Shown here one piece after another: positions 1 through 10,917 of a DNA stretch of 64,000 nt. The DNA is from Delphinus delphis (lineage: Eukaryota; Chordata; Mammalia; Artiodactyla; Delphinidae): NCBI RefSeq assembly GCF_949987515.2, contig NC_082691.1, positions 63,433,740 to 63,497,739 on the forward strand, read 5' to 3'. The notes below the pieces were generated by a model. That model was not told the origin of the DNA. It made no database searches and worked only from the letters and a program-made list of their open reading frames with translations. The position numbers were made by a program, and so were the translations under genes. How positions within the stretch are numbered: position 1 is the stretch's first letter; every line of letters begins with the position of its first letter.

Positions 1-54
1 ACGGGAGAGGCCACAACAGTGAGAGGCCCGCGTACCACAAAAAAAAAAAAAAAA
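1..54 (+). mobile_element. CHR-type short SINE, 3' end only
   Basis: The window opens inside 'gggagaggccacaacagtg' and the 'gcccgcgtacc' motif followed by a run of A. This is the 3' end of the short tRNA-derived cetacean SINE; the rest lies upstream. Confidence 0.85.
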
Positions 55-143
55 AGCCTGAGCTTGGAGTGGGAGTAGAGGTGTGACAGAGGGGGTTAAA
101 AGAGGAGGTGAAGGGAGGCCAGAGAGAAAGACAGGGCCAGCTT

Positions 144-371
144 ATTTTATTCTTTTTTTAAATTTTTAAAAATTTTTTATTTTTTTGCGGTACGCGGGCC
201 TCTCACTGTTGCGGCCTCTCGGGAGCACAGGCCCGGGACGCGCAGGCTCCGCGGCCATGGCTCACGGGCCCAGCCGCTCCGCGGCAAGTGGGATCTTCCC
301 GGACCGGGGCACGTACCCGCCTCCCCTGCATCGGCAGGCGGACTCCCAACCACTGCGCCACCAGAGAAGCC
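144..371 (-). mobile_element. CHR-type short SINE
   Basis: A T-rich tail is followed by the reverse complement of the short SINE, ending in the tRNA-derived box B-like end 'ccaccagagaagcc'. The target-site duplication cagggccagctt lies at 132-143 and 372-383. Confidence 0.9.
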
Positions 372-375
372 CAGG

Positions 376-1270
376 GCCAGCTTTTGAGAGCTCTCCTCTG
401 CCTGGCTATGGAGTTTGGTCTTTTCAAGGGACAATGGGAAGCCATTGAAGAGTTAATCAGGGGCGTGAGGGATCAGATTTGCATTTTACAAAGGTCCCTT
501 TGGCTGCAGTGTGGACGGTGGAATGGTGGGAGCAGGGTACACAGTAGGTGATTCATTAAAATGAGTTTCCTTCTAGGGCCTCTATTCCTTTGGGAATGTA
601 TGAAGTATTAGGGTGTTACTTTGCTATTCCTGCACAAAGAGCTTGGGGAAGGAGAAATCCGCATGCTCTGGGCTTTGGCTGTTGATCCGGAGGTTTTGCC
701 CAGAAGAAAATGATAGCTGTCGCTCTGACCATGGTCATAAACCACAAAGGGCCTTTCTTTCCACAGATCATTCTTCCTGCGTCTGTGCCTGGCGCTTGGG
801 GGCAGTTGGTATCTTTTCAGCTTATGGGCATTTGCAGTTGCCAGGAGGCCCAGCCCTTCGGCCCTTGGTCACTGGCTTGGACGTGGTTTCATTTTATTTC
901 GGAGCCTCCGTGGGCTCGTTAATATGCTCTGTGGCTGCTGCTACAGATCTAAGGAGAAGACAGCAGCTTCCCGCCTGGTTTCTGTGGTTTCTGGTTTCTG
1001 TGGGGGGGGCTCCTGCTCTCACTCTCTAGTCCTTGGAAACTCCTTGTCCACCACTCTTGATTCAGCTTTTGAGGAGTTCCATAGCATTCCTAGTAGTAAG
1101 GGACTGAAGTTTAACATGTTCCTGTTATCTTTAGCAGGCAAAACCAGCATCTTGGTCAGTTCATTCACAGTCTCAGGCCTGTCTGCAGGCCTTTAAGGTC
1201 TATACATTCAATAAATATTACTGCGTGACCACTACATGCCCTGTTGGGTATATAGAGTTGTAAATGCTCA
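376..1270. other. FKBP9 intron 1, no recognised element
   Basis: Mostly single-copy-looking intronic sequence. The open frames here lack codon structure or homology that I can recognise. Nothing supports an exon. Confidence 0.6.
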
Positions 1271-1272
1271 GA

Positions 1273-1437
1273 CCCAGTGGTGTTCGAACTGTACATGCAT
1301 CAGAATCACCTGAAGCTTATTATACACAGCTCCTGATTAGGTAGGCCTGGGATGGGGCCTGAGAATTTGTATATCTAACAAGTTCTCAGGTGATGCTGAT
1401 GCTGTGGTCTAGGACCACATTTTGAGAACCATTGCTC
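1273..1437 (+). mobile_element. MER5-like hAT DNA transposon fossil
   Basis: It shows the family's 'catcagaatcacctg' block, 'gatggggcctgagaatttg' and the end 'ttttgagaaccattg', which is the diverged inverse of the start. It is a non-autonomous hAT-Charlie MITE of mammalian age. Confidence 0.8.
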
Positions 1438-1477
1438 TAAAAGAATCATAGACTCGTAACAGAGGTCAACTTCATTT

Positions 1478-1590
1478 TACATATTCATTCATTCATTCAA
1501 CAAGTATTTATTGAAAACCTACTATTCTAGTTGTTGGGATGTAGCAGAGATAAAACAGACAAAAATCCCTGCCCTCAGGTAAAACTATTT
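1478..1590 (+). repeat. L2-type LINE 3' fragment
   Basis: 'caacaagtatttattgaaaa', 'gatgtagcagagataaaaca' and 'aatccctgccctcagg' are the familiar mammalian L2 3' end, here degraded. Confidence 0.65.
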
Positions 1591-1675
1591 TGTATGATAC
1601 TCTGATGGTGGGTACATGTTATTTTACCTTTGTCCAAACCCATAGAATGTACATCACCAAGAGTGAACCCTGATG

Positions 1676-1832
1676 GGGGACTTCCCTGCGGTCCAGTGGT
1701 TAAGACTCCACGCTTCCAATGCAGGGGGTGCGGGTTTGATTCCCGGTTGGGGAACTAAGGTCCCACATGCCGTGTGCCCAAAATAAATAAACTTAAAAAA
1801 AAAACCTTTAAAAATAAACTTAAAAAAAACAA
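1676..1832 (+). mobile_element. Short tRNA-derived SINE with simple A-rich tail
   Basis: 'gacttccctgcggtccagtg' begins the tRNA-like head and the tail is AATAAACTTAAAA-rich. A perfect 17-bp target-site duplication aagagtgaaccctgatg lies at 1659-1675 and 1833-1849. Confidence 0.92.
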
Positions 1833-2728
1833 AAGAGTGAACCCTGATGTAAACTATGGACTTTTGGTGATAATGACGTGTCAGTGTAGATTCATTGATT
1901 CTAACAAATGTACCCCTCTGGTGATGCACTCTGCTGATAATGGAGGAGGCTGTGTGTGTGGGTGGCATTAAGGGGTGTATGGGAAATCTCTGTATCTTCT
2001 GTTCCATTTTTTTGTGAACTCAAAACTGCTCTAAAAAAAACAGTGTATTCAAAAAAATCCCTACCCTCAAGCCAGGGGATGGGGAGGGCCCAGAAACCCA
2101 TTACAGCTGGCTTAAGAAGAAAGGAAGGGAATTTATTGGAAGAATCTCCAATTCCTCCTGAGGATCCAGAATCGTGAATGGAAGTGACTTTCTGGATCTC
2201 TCTGAGGGATTGCAGAGGGGCCGCATTTTCCCCTTCTCTGAAAGAGAGCTCCAGCAGGCTTTCCATGCCACATACGTGACCTCTTGGGTCCAGTAACGCT
2301 GACTCACTGGAATCTGTCTCAATTCCACATTCCCAGGATCTCTCCCATTTGATTGGTCCCATTTGCGTCAGGTTCCCGGCCCCCCCCCCCCACCACGTGG
2401 GTGTTAAATCATGTGTTAAGTGAAAGGGCATTATGGCTCATCCCTTCTGCAGGACTGGATCTCAGAGAGCCGGTGGGCTGGGCAGTACCTCGGACAGTGT
2501 CAGGGTGGACTGGAAGGGTTAAGTGGCGGCAGAGAGACTCAGGTCAGGACTTGCTCACTTAGGTGGGAAGCATTTAAATTGTTGATCTGCATGGTAAGAC
2601 TTTCTACGGAAAAGCCATGTAAAGAAAGAGAAGCTTCCCAGTGCAGTTCTGCTAACTTTAGGAAAAGTTCTTCTTTTATTGGCAGGCCAACATGATGCCC
2701 CCTTTGAAGACTTAATGGCACTGCTTTT

Positions 2729-3081
2729 TTAAAAAAATATTTATTTACTGATTGATTTTTATTTATTTATTTTTGGCTGCGTTTGATTTTCATTGCTGTG
2801 CGCAGGCTTTCTCTAGTTGCGGCGAGCGGGGGCTACTTTTGGTTGTGGCGCGCGGGCTTCTCATTTGCGGTGGCTTCTCTTGTTGTGGAGCATGGGCTCT
2901 AGGCGCATGGGCTTCAGTACTTGTGGCACGTGGGCTTGGTAGTTGTGGCTCGTGGGCTCTAGAGAGCGGGCTTCAGTAGTTGTGGCGCACAGGCTTAGTT
3001 GCTCTGCGGCATGGGAGATCTTCCCAGACCAGGGATCGAACCCATGTCCCCTGCATTGGCAGGCGGATTCTTAACCGCTGC
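2729..3081 (-). mobile_element. CHR-type long SINE, slightly 5'-truncated
   Basis: A T/A-rich tail, then 'tttttggctgcg' and the full reverse complement of the long SINE. It stops at 'ttaaccgctg', before the usual gccaccagggaagccc end. The target-site duplication cttaatggcactgctttt is at 2711-2728 and 3082-3099 with one mismatch. Confidence 0.92.
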
Positions 3082-3099
3082 CTTAATGGCATTGCTTTT

Positions 3100-4004
3100 A
3101 ATTTTCATTTGTGGGTCATTGCAAGTAACTATACATTCATATTGATTATTTAAGTTGGCTATATTTTGCTGGGCTGAGAACTTGTGTAAAATAAGAATTA
3201 TTTATAGAGAGCTGACATTTTAACTTGTGCAGTTGCTTAAAAGCAAAAATCCACAATAGCAATGTAATGATTTTACTTTCCTTTGCAAAACTTGTCTTTT
3301 AATGATACTTTAATGCATCAAAGACCATCCAAGCCAGCCGCTTGCATGTCAGGGTCTGACTCTCCATGGAGGTGTGAATAGATGCGTTCTCTCCTTTCCT
3401 TCCTCTGCACTCCTACTCGCTCCTCTTTTCTCCCTCACCTTCTCTCTCTTCCTCTCATTTTTCCATCTGGGTAGCAGAGAGGCAGTCTGCCAGATCATTA
3501 ATGGCTTGCCTTTCCCCCCTGCCAGGGCTCATTAGCTGCTGGTAGAGGTGGTTGTTTGAGGAAGATACTCTTGGGCAAAGGGTCTGGGAAGCCCAGAGTC
3601 ACCTTTGGGAGCAAGAGGTGTGGGGAGGGAGGTGGGAGGCAGAAACATCAGACGTGGCCTCCCTCCCTTGAGTTGGGCCCAAGCTCAGCAGTGGAATTCA
3701 GCCTGGGGAGTGTGTTGAATCTCACCTGTGTCATCCCAGGGCTAGGCATCCAACTAGGAGGTGAGTTTCTACTTTTGTGCATTTCATGAATGTTCTAGTC
3801 TCATTCACCAAGGGCTTTGGCAAGGACCACAGTCCTCAAGTCAAGCACGTCCCATGTAAGCCAGCCATCTGACCAACTTTGAAACACCAGAAGGCAGTTC
3901 CCATGCCCAATCGACTGGCTCTTTATTAAATTGCTTCCCTCCTGTTATGAATTCTCAAAATATGGCAGTCTCTTTAATGTTCAAAAGAAATTTATTCAGT
4001 CTAA
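3100..4004. other. FKBP9 intron 1, no recognised element
   Basis: Intronic sequence with a pyrimidine-rich patch at about 3380-3465. No exon, RNA gene or named repeat that I can support. Confidence 0.55.
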
Positions 4005-4238
4005 TGTACAGCAATGTGAATATAGTTAATAATACTGTATTGTATACTTGACATTTGCTAAGAATGTAATTCTTAAGTGTCCTTACTACAAAAAGAAAAA
4101 GAAAATGGTAACTATGTGAGGTGATGGATATGTTAATTAGCTTCATTGTGACAGTTATTTCACGATGTATCAAAACATCAAGTTATACACCTTAAATATA
4201 CGCACTTTTTATTTGTCCATTATACCTCAATAAAGGTG
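4005..4238 (+). mobile_element. L1 3'-end fragment (older mammalian L1)
   Basis: 'gtgaggtgatggatatgtta', 'catcaagttatacacctta' and 'tatacctcaataaagg' are the 3' end of an older L1 (L1MA/MB type) in plus orientation. Confidence 0.75.
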
Positions 4239-4239
4239 C

Positions 4240-6129
4240 AAGGGGGAGTAATGTATTCGGTTATTATTTGTCTAAACTGAACCTAAAATTGGCATTTAGA
4301 GCAAGCTGTCTTTTCCTTTCATAGTTGATCAGGACTTCAGCTCTGCTAACCATAGGGCCATTCTCTCTCCCCGTTGTAATGGCCATTTTAACTTCATTTC
4401 TGGCTCTGAGATCAGAAGAATCTCAGCAACAAGTAGTATACATGCATGTCAATTTTTGGCAAAATGTTTTAAAATTAATTTAATTTTTAAAACAATACAG
4501 ATGCACAGAGTTTTAAAAGCAGTTAAATAATTCCATAAAGCTTAGAATTATAGTTACCAAGCTGCTAAGAGTGGGGAAGGGGCTCCGGGATGAGGTGTAG
4601 CTGTTCTGAATTCGGACTTTGATGCTCCAGGTTTCCTTCTGCCCTGCGGCCTCCGCAGGCTCTAGGAGGCACATGGCGTCCACCCTTGACCAGATCCCCT
4701 TTTGCATACACCTAGATTCTGTTTCTTCCCTTCTAGGTCAGTTTCTGCCCCTCCGTTCCCTTTCCATCTTCCAAAATGTTGCCATCTCTTGACAGCAAGG
4801 GTCTCTGCTCTGGTTTTCTCAGTCCTTTTTTAAAAAAGAGCTTAGGAGCTTGGCTAGGAATGGGCTTTGGGGGCTCTAGAGAAGTGAGTGTGTTCAGTTT
4901 GCCGTATGTTCTTTTTAAAGTTCATCCTCACTGCAGGTTGAAACCTGCATTTAGAAGTAGAGCCACAGTATTTATGCTTTAAGAATGCAGCCACAGGGGT
5001 AGTTACCTATCCTGAGGAATAAGCGCAAGACAGTGTATGCTTGTTTGTAGCAGATGAGTGAGTTGAATTTGAGTGAGTTGAATATGATGGGTGTTACGTG
5101 ATGTCTCCTGTCGTAGTGGTCCTTGAGCTGATCGGCTGGAAGAGCATCGCTGGAGGGTGCTGCAGCCACCTCCCATACCCCCCTTGGGGCAGAGGAAGGT
5201 AGAAGTGTCAGGGGCAGCAATCAAAGGGTCTACAGCAGTGAATGAGCAGGGGAGAAAAAAGAAGCTGGTGGAGAGGAAAGGGGGTGTTGGATGTGCTGGA
5301 TAATTTCCATTTGCCTTTCTAGGTCCACTCTACCCCTGTTCCACTTGCTTTTTACTCTGGGAGGTTGACCTGTATGGACTACCTGTGCATAGTACGGGTT
5401 ATATCAGTGACCCTCTTGTAGTCCGGCTTGTGGCTAGGTTCAGCCATGGGGCCTCAGCAGGAGATCAGAGGGAGGGAGGAGAGTGTGGTGGAGATATTTA
5501 TTCCTCTGGCTCCCTGCCTATAGAGTCATCACATGGGCTGTGTCCCTAGACCAAAGGTCCTAGCTTAGCTTCTGTCAGGTGCTCTGAGCTCCCTCTCTGT
5601 TCCTGGATGCTTCAGGTCTGGGTGTGACAACAGCACTCCCTTCTTGTCCCCAGAGGTACTGCATTGTCCCTTAATTGTTTCTCTGCACCCTGCACACGGC
5701 CCCTTTATTAAAGTGTCCTGGAGCTGCCTAGTTTGTGCCTATCATCTCTTTCCTGCAGGACCTCGATTGGGACATCTGCAAATCAGCCCAATACTGGGAC
5801 AGGCTGAATAAGGGCTAATTCCAGCACTTGCAGAAATAATTTTCATGACCAGCTCCTGGCTGGACCCTGCGTATGAATTTGTTCCAGTAGTACTGACCAG
5901 CACAGACTTGCTGAGAACAAATTTATTTTTCCATATGGTCAGAGTTTTCAGCTGTAGACAAAACTGGCCTTGCTTGTTAGTTTCTCATGTATGTAAATTA
6001 TACATTTTCTTTCGGAAAGGTGTTTTTTGTTTCTAGCATGTTGCTTAGGCAGTCATCAAATGCATAAATTAATGCTGCGAGGCCATACCAGTTTTTATAC
6101 ATCATCTAGGGAGGCCCTGTGCATGGAGG
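4240..6129. other. FKBP9 intron 1, apparently unique sequence
   Basis: 1.9 kb in which I recognise no mobile element, conserved exon or RNA gene. Open frames are short and non-homologous by inspection. Confidence 0.5.
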
Positions 6130-6338
6130 ATAAGAGTCAGATAGTCCTGGGTTCTAGCTTTTCTTCCCATTTGGCTAACTTTGTGAGCTTGGGAAATTTT
6201 TTCACCTCCCAGGAGCCTGAGTATCAGCACTTACCTTCAGGTGTTGTATGAGGATTAAATGAGATAGCGTATAGAAAAGCTTAGGTTACCCCTGTGCCTG
6301 ACACATAATAAACGCTCTCTAAATAGTAGTTATTATTA
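6130..6338 (+). repeat. MIR SINE
   Basis: 'ctaactttgtgagcttggg', 'tgaggattaaatgagatag' and 'gtgcctgacacataataaac' match the MIR core and 3' part. Confidence 0.75.
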
Positions 6339-6840
6339 AAAACTCTCATTAAATTTGGGTTCTGTGGATGAAAAATAGAAAGTTCCGTGCCTGGGAAGTC
6401 TTCGAAGCCTGAATTCTGGTCCATAAATCCTCCAGTTTGATGATGGTTCAGGGTGTGGCAAAGCCCCAGCCAAGTGAAACTGAAGAGCTGGCATTCCCCA
6501 GGGTGGGTTTCGGTCCCCCGGAGACAGAGGGTGGAGTCGTAGAGCCGACTTCGGCCCAAAGCTGATTATGTGCTTTTGTTCTCTGGCTTGTCAGCCAGAA
6601 CTTGGACATTTGCTTTCTGTTCACTGACCTTGGAGAAAGGAAGGCTGTGAAATGGACTCTAAAACTAGGAGGAGAAAGGGAAGGAGAGGGCAGGTCTGAG
6701 GAAGATGACCTGACAGATGGTGAGGTGGACTGTGCTGCTCTCCCAAGCTGTTCATTAAGGAAAATGAGGAAAATGTAGAAGTAATTTACCAAGTGAAGGG
6801 CAGGTAGATTCCAACAGCCCTTAACATTTTATTACATAAG

Positions 6841-7140
6841 TACAGTCGTCTCTTGGTATCCATGGGGGATTGGTTCCAGGACCCCTTTGGATACCAAAGT
6901 CTTCAGATACTCAAGTCCCTTATATAAAACGGTGTAGTATTTGCATATAACCAAGGCACATCCTCCTGTATACTTTAAATCATCACTAGATTACTTCTGA
7001 TACCGAATACAATGTAAATGCTATGTAAATAGTTGCCGGTGTTCAGCAAATTCAGGTTTTTGCTTTTTGGAACTATCTGAAATTTGAAAAAATATTTTCA
7101 ATTTCCAGTTGGTCGAATCCATGAAGTGAAGCCTATGAAC
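6841..7140 (+). mobile_element. MER2-like Tigger DNA transposon fossil
   Basis: 'tacagtcgtctcttggtatc', 'gggattggttccaggacc', 'agtatttgcatataacc' and 'caatgtaaatgctatgtaaa' follow in the order of MER2. The far terminal repeat is lost or strongly diverged. Confidence 0.8.
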
Positions 7141-7826
7141 ATGTATTCCATGATCATTTTGAAATTAAGAGAGAATTAAAGAGAAGACAAATCGTCACCT
7201 GAAATCTCCTACCCATAGATTACTATTGGTAATATTTTCACGTGTCACCTTGTGGATTTTTCACATGCATCTATATATATAAATTCAAAATGAGATTATT
7301 TTATATGTGGCACTGTAACCTACAGTTTTCTCTTCATGTGTATGTCCTTCTAGTGCCAATGAATAGAAATGTTAAAATTTTTTTTATTGAGGTATAATTG
7401 ACATATAGTATTATATTAGTTTTAGGTGTACAACATAATGATTTGATATTTGTATATATTGCAAAATGATCACCACAATAAGTGTAGTTAACATCCATCA
7501 CCATGCATGGTTACAAAAATTTTTTTCTTGTGGTGGTAACTTTTTTTTTTTTGGCTTTGTTGGGTCTTCACTGCTGCGTGCGGGCTTTCTCTAGTTGTGG
7601 CGAGTGGGGGCTACTCTTCCTTGTGGTTCATGGGCTTCTCATTGTGGTGGCTTCTCTTGCTGTGGAGGACAGGCTCTAGGCACGTGGGCTTCAGTAGTTG
7701 TGGCTCACGGGCTCTAAAGCGCAGGTTCAGTGGTTGTGGCGCATGGGCTTAGTTGCTCTGCAGCATGTGGGATCTTCCCTAGCCAGGTCTCGAACCCGTA
7801 TCCCCTGCATTGGCAGGTGGATTCTT

Positions 7827-8791
7827 TTTTAACATCTTTATTGGAGTATAATTGCTTTACAATGGTGTGTTAGTTTCTGCTTTATAACAAAGTGAATCAG
7901 CTATACATATACATATATCCCCATATCTCTTCTGTCTTGCGTCTCCCTCCCTCCCACCTTCCATATCCGACCCCTCTAGGTGGTCACAAAGCACCAAGTT
8001 GATCTCCCTGTGCTATGTGGCTGCTTCCCACTAGCTATCTATTTTACATTTGGTAGTGTATATATGTCCATGCCACTCTCTCACTTCGTCCCAGCTTACC
8101 CTTCCCCCTCCCCGTGTCCTCAACTCCATTCTCTATGTCTGCATCTTTATTCCTGTCCTGCCCCTAGGTTCTTCAGAACCTTATTTTATTATTATTGTAT
8201 TCCATATATGTGTGTTAGCATACGGTATTTGTTTTTCTCTTTCTGACTTACTTCGCTCTGTATGACAGATCTAGGTCCATCCACCTCACTACAAAAAACT
8301 CAATTTCATTTCTTCTTATGGCTGAGTAATATTCCATTGTATATATGTGCCACATCTTTTTTATCCATTCATCTGTCGATGGACACTTAGGTTGCTTCCA
8401 TGTCCTGGCTATTGTAAACAGAGCTTCAATGAACATTGTGGTACATGACTCTTTGAATTATGGTTTTCTCAGGGTATATGCCCAGTAGTGGGATTGCTGG
8501 GTCATACGGTAGTACTATTTTTAGTTTTTTTTGTGTGTGTGTGGTACACGGGCCCCTCACTATTGTGGCCTCTCCCGTTGCAGAGCACAGGCTCCGGACG
8601 CGCAGGCTCAGCGGCCATGACCCACGGGCCCAGCCGCTCCGCGGCATGTGGGATCTTCCCGGACCGGGGCACGAACCGGCGTCCCCTGCATCAGCAGGCA
8701 GACTCTCAACCACTGCGCCACCAGGGAAGCCCCTATTTTTAGTTTTTTAAGGAACCTCCATACTGTTCTCCATAGTGGCTGTATCAATTTA
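7827..8791 (-). mobile_element. 5'-truncated L1 inside the SINE at 7545
   Basis: The minus-strand L1 3' end ('aacatctttattggagtata') runs to late ORF2 sequence ('ccatagtggctgtatcaatt'). It is itself interrupted at 8531-8732 by a short SINE and is flanked by a perfect 15-bp duplication of the host SINE. Confidence 0.9.
8531..8732 (-). mobile_element. CHR-type short SINE inside the L1
   Basis: A complete short SINE in reverse orientation, flanked by a perfect 16-bp duplication ctatttttagtttttt at 8515-8530 and 8733-8748. It is the youngest layer of this nest. Confidence 0.93.
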
Positions 8792-8889
8792 GGCAGGTGG
8801 ATTCTTAACCACTGTGCCACCAGGGAGATCCCAATGATAACTTTTAAGATTTACTTTCTTGGCAACTTTGAATATGCAACACATTATTA

Positions 8890-9113
8890 TTATTTTAAAA
8901 AATTAATTACTTAATTATTTTGAGGTACACAGGCCTCTTACTGTTGTGGCCTCTCCCATTGTGGAGCACAGGCTCCGGATGCGCAGGCTCAGCGGCCATG
9001 GCTCACGGGCCTAGCTGCTCCGTGGCATGTTGGATCTTCCCGGACTGGGGCACGAACCCGTGTCCCCTGCATCGGCAGGCGGACTCTCAACCACTGCGCC
9101 ACCAGGGAAGCCC
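8890..9113 (-). mobile_element. CHR-type short SINE in the tail of the next SINE
   Basis: 'gaggtacacaggcctcttac' to 'ccaccagggaagccc', reverse orientation. It abuts the A/T-rich tail of the long SINE at 9114, so it probably landed in that tail. Confidence 0.87.
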
Positions 9114-9456
9114 TAATTTATTTATTTTTATCTTTGGCTGTGTTGGGTCTTCGTTGCTGTGCGCAAGCTTTCTCTAGTTGCGGCGAGCGGGGACTACTCT
9201 TCCTTGCGGTGTGCAGGCTGCTCATTGCGGTGGCTTCTCTTGTTGCAGAGCACGGGCTCTAGGCGCACGGGCTTCAGTAGTTGTGGCACTTGGGCTCAGT
9301 AGTTGTGGCTTGTGGGCTCTAGAGCGCAGGCTCAGTAGTTGTGGCGCATGGGCTTAGTTGCTCCGCAGCATGTGGGATCTTCCCGGACCGGGGCTTGAAC
9401 CTGTGTCCCCTGCATTGACAGGCAGAATCTTAACCACTGTGCCACTAGGGGAGCCC
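9114..9456 (-). mobile_element. CHR-type long SINE
   Basis: The tail 'taatttatttatttttatc' is followed by the complete reverse long SINE. The pair 8890-9456 is bracketed by gcaacacattattatta (8876-) and gcaacacaatattatta (9458-), the duplication made by the first of the two insertions. Confidence 0.9.
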
Positions 9457-9600
9457 TGCAACACAATATTATTAACTATAGTCACCATTAACTATATTCA
9501 CTGTACAGTATTATTAACTATAGTCATGTATAGTAATGCTATACATTACATCCCTATAGCAGAAATCTGTTATTTTTAAATGGCCATAGAGCATTTTATT

Positions 9601-10435
9601 ATATGTCCTTGCCTTATATGTAATCAGTGCCATACTCTTGAACTTGTAAGTTATTTCCAGTGTTTAGTTATTATAAACCAAGCTCTGTAGTCATTTTCTT
9701 AAACACAGTGTCTAAAACTCTGTAGGTGTCTCTGCCAGTATGTAAGGTACTTGTAGGCAGAGTCCATGCCTTGGACTTTTTTATATCCCCCAAAGCCCCT
9801 AGCATAGTATCCTAATTGGCACCCCCTTGCTGTTGCTAAGTTTGACATGGAAGAGGATGAGAGCTTGGATCATAGCCATGATTCCATTATTTATTTTCCT
9901 ACTTAAGGCCATCACCAGTCAGCCTTTAAAACACATGTATTAGTGATTTCAAGACCACATCAGACTTTCTATCACCTGCAATAATTATGTATGGTAATAT
10001 TGGCATAACCCTTAGGTTTTCAGAGTACTTTTCACATCGTTATATGGTACAGATCTTGTGATGGCTATTATCATCACTCACATTTTGCAGTGGAGGAAAC
10101 TGAGATTAAGAGAGTTTAAGTGCACTTCCTGCTATACCACGCTGCCTCTTTGTTTAACTTATTGACTTAAAAGAAAAAAAAAGAAAATTAGTGTTAATTT
10201 GCGCATGAGTATCTGTGATATTGCTGTTAGGTACCAATCACGTGGAAATGGAGTAAACTTTTTTTTTTTAATGGAAGAATTGGTGGATATTTCACAACAA
10301 ACAACATATATTTTTCTCTAGAGAGAGTTATGCTGATGCTTATCTGACTAGATTTGCTGGCAATATTCAAGGTAATTAAAAAATTCCAACCCTGCAAGTA
10401 CTGTCCAATGAAGATATTTCCTGCATCAGTAACTC
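9601..10435. other. FKBP9 intron 1, mostly unrecognised; weak L2/MIR-like patch
   Basis: A patch near 10060-10150 resembles the 'gaggaaactgagattaagag' portion that occurs in old mammalian MIR/L2 repeats. Otherwise I see nothing. Confidence 0.4.
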
Positions 10436-10450
10436 CTCTGTGGGCTTTTT

Positions 10451-10646
10451 TTTGCTGTACGCGGGCCTTTCACTGTTGTGGCCTCTCCTGTGGCGGAGCA
10501 CAGACTCCGGATGCGCAAGCCCAGCGGCCATGGCTCACGGGCCCAGCCGCTCCGCAGCATGTGGGATCGTCCTGGACCGGGGCACAAACCCGTGTTCCCT
10601 GCACCAGCAGGCGGACTCTCAACCACTGCGCCACCAGGGAAGCCCT
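10451..10646 (-). mobile_element. CHR-type short SINE just upstream of FKBP9 exon 2
   Basis: A complete reverse short SINE. The target-site duplication ctctgtgggcttttt is at 10436-10450 and 10647-10661. It ends 125 bp before the exon 2 acceptor. Confidence 0.92.
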
Positions 10647-10771
10647 CTCTGTGGGCTTTTTACTTTGCAGTGACCTCACTCTGTCCATGGGTACATTTTT
10701 ACAGGTTAGTTTCATTAAGGGAAGGATTATTCATACTTTTCCTTCTCTCTCCCTACCTTTTGGGTCTTCAG

Positions 10772-10917
10772 CTATGACAGAGACTCCACTTTCAACGTGT
10801 TTGTGGGAAAAGGACAACTGATTGCAGGAATGGACCAAGCTCTGGTCGGGATGTGTGTAAATGAGAGGCGTTTTGTGAAGATCCCCTCAAAGCTGGCCTA
10901 TGGAAGTGAAGGAGTTT
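10772..10917 (+). CDS. FKBP9: FKBP9 exon 2 (second half of FKBP domain 1)
   Basis: Acceptor tcttcag precedes 10772 and donor gtaagt follows 10917; the length is 146 nt. The exon starts with the third base of a Ser codon and reads [16 protein letters not shown] then [17 protein letters not shown] and [13 protein letters not shown]. This is the VxGMDxxLxGM and AYG part of an FKBP fold, which includes the active-site Ile and Tyr positions. The last T joins CT of exon 3 to make Ser. The other modules have Pro-Gly-Met or similar where this one has Ala-Gly-Met. A minus-oriented SINE ends 125 bp upstream of the acceptor. Confidence 0.95.

Larger units (their letters stand above)
7545..8834 (-). mobile_element. 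CHR-type long SINE, interrupted by an L1
   Basis: SINE parts 7545-7826 and 8792-8834 are one element. The L1 in between duplicated ggcaggtggattctt (7812-7826 and 8792-8806). The outer SINE has its own target-site duplication, tggtaactttt/tgataactttt, at 7534-7544 and 8835-8845. Confidence 0.88.
7376..9600 (-). mobile_element. Old L1M 3' fragment, split by later insertions
   Basis: Pieces at 7376-7544, 8835-8889 and 9457-9600 read in order as one reverse-oriented L1M tail ('attgaggtataattgacata', 'gcaactttgaatatgcaac', 'attattaactatagtcacc'). The intervening sequence is two separate groups of younger inserts. Confidence 0.75.

Noticed and set aside
177..551. Several overlapping open frames of 80-90 residues near the window start
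   Set aside because: They lie in the SINE at 144-371. The same GC-rich peptide pattern recurs at every reverse SINE copy.
1901..2431. 176-residue minus-strand frame in FKBP9 intron 1
   Set aside because: No homology that I recognise and it overlaps unrelated intronic text. I could not support a retrocopy.
1..10771. FKBP9 exon 1 or promoter inside the window
   Set aside because: I found no CpG island or peptide resembling the signal sequence and first half-domain; GC-rich spots here are all SINEs.
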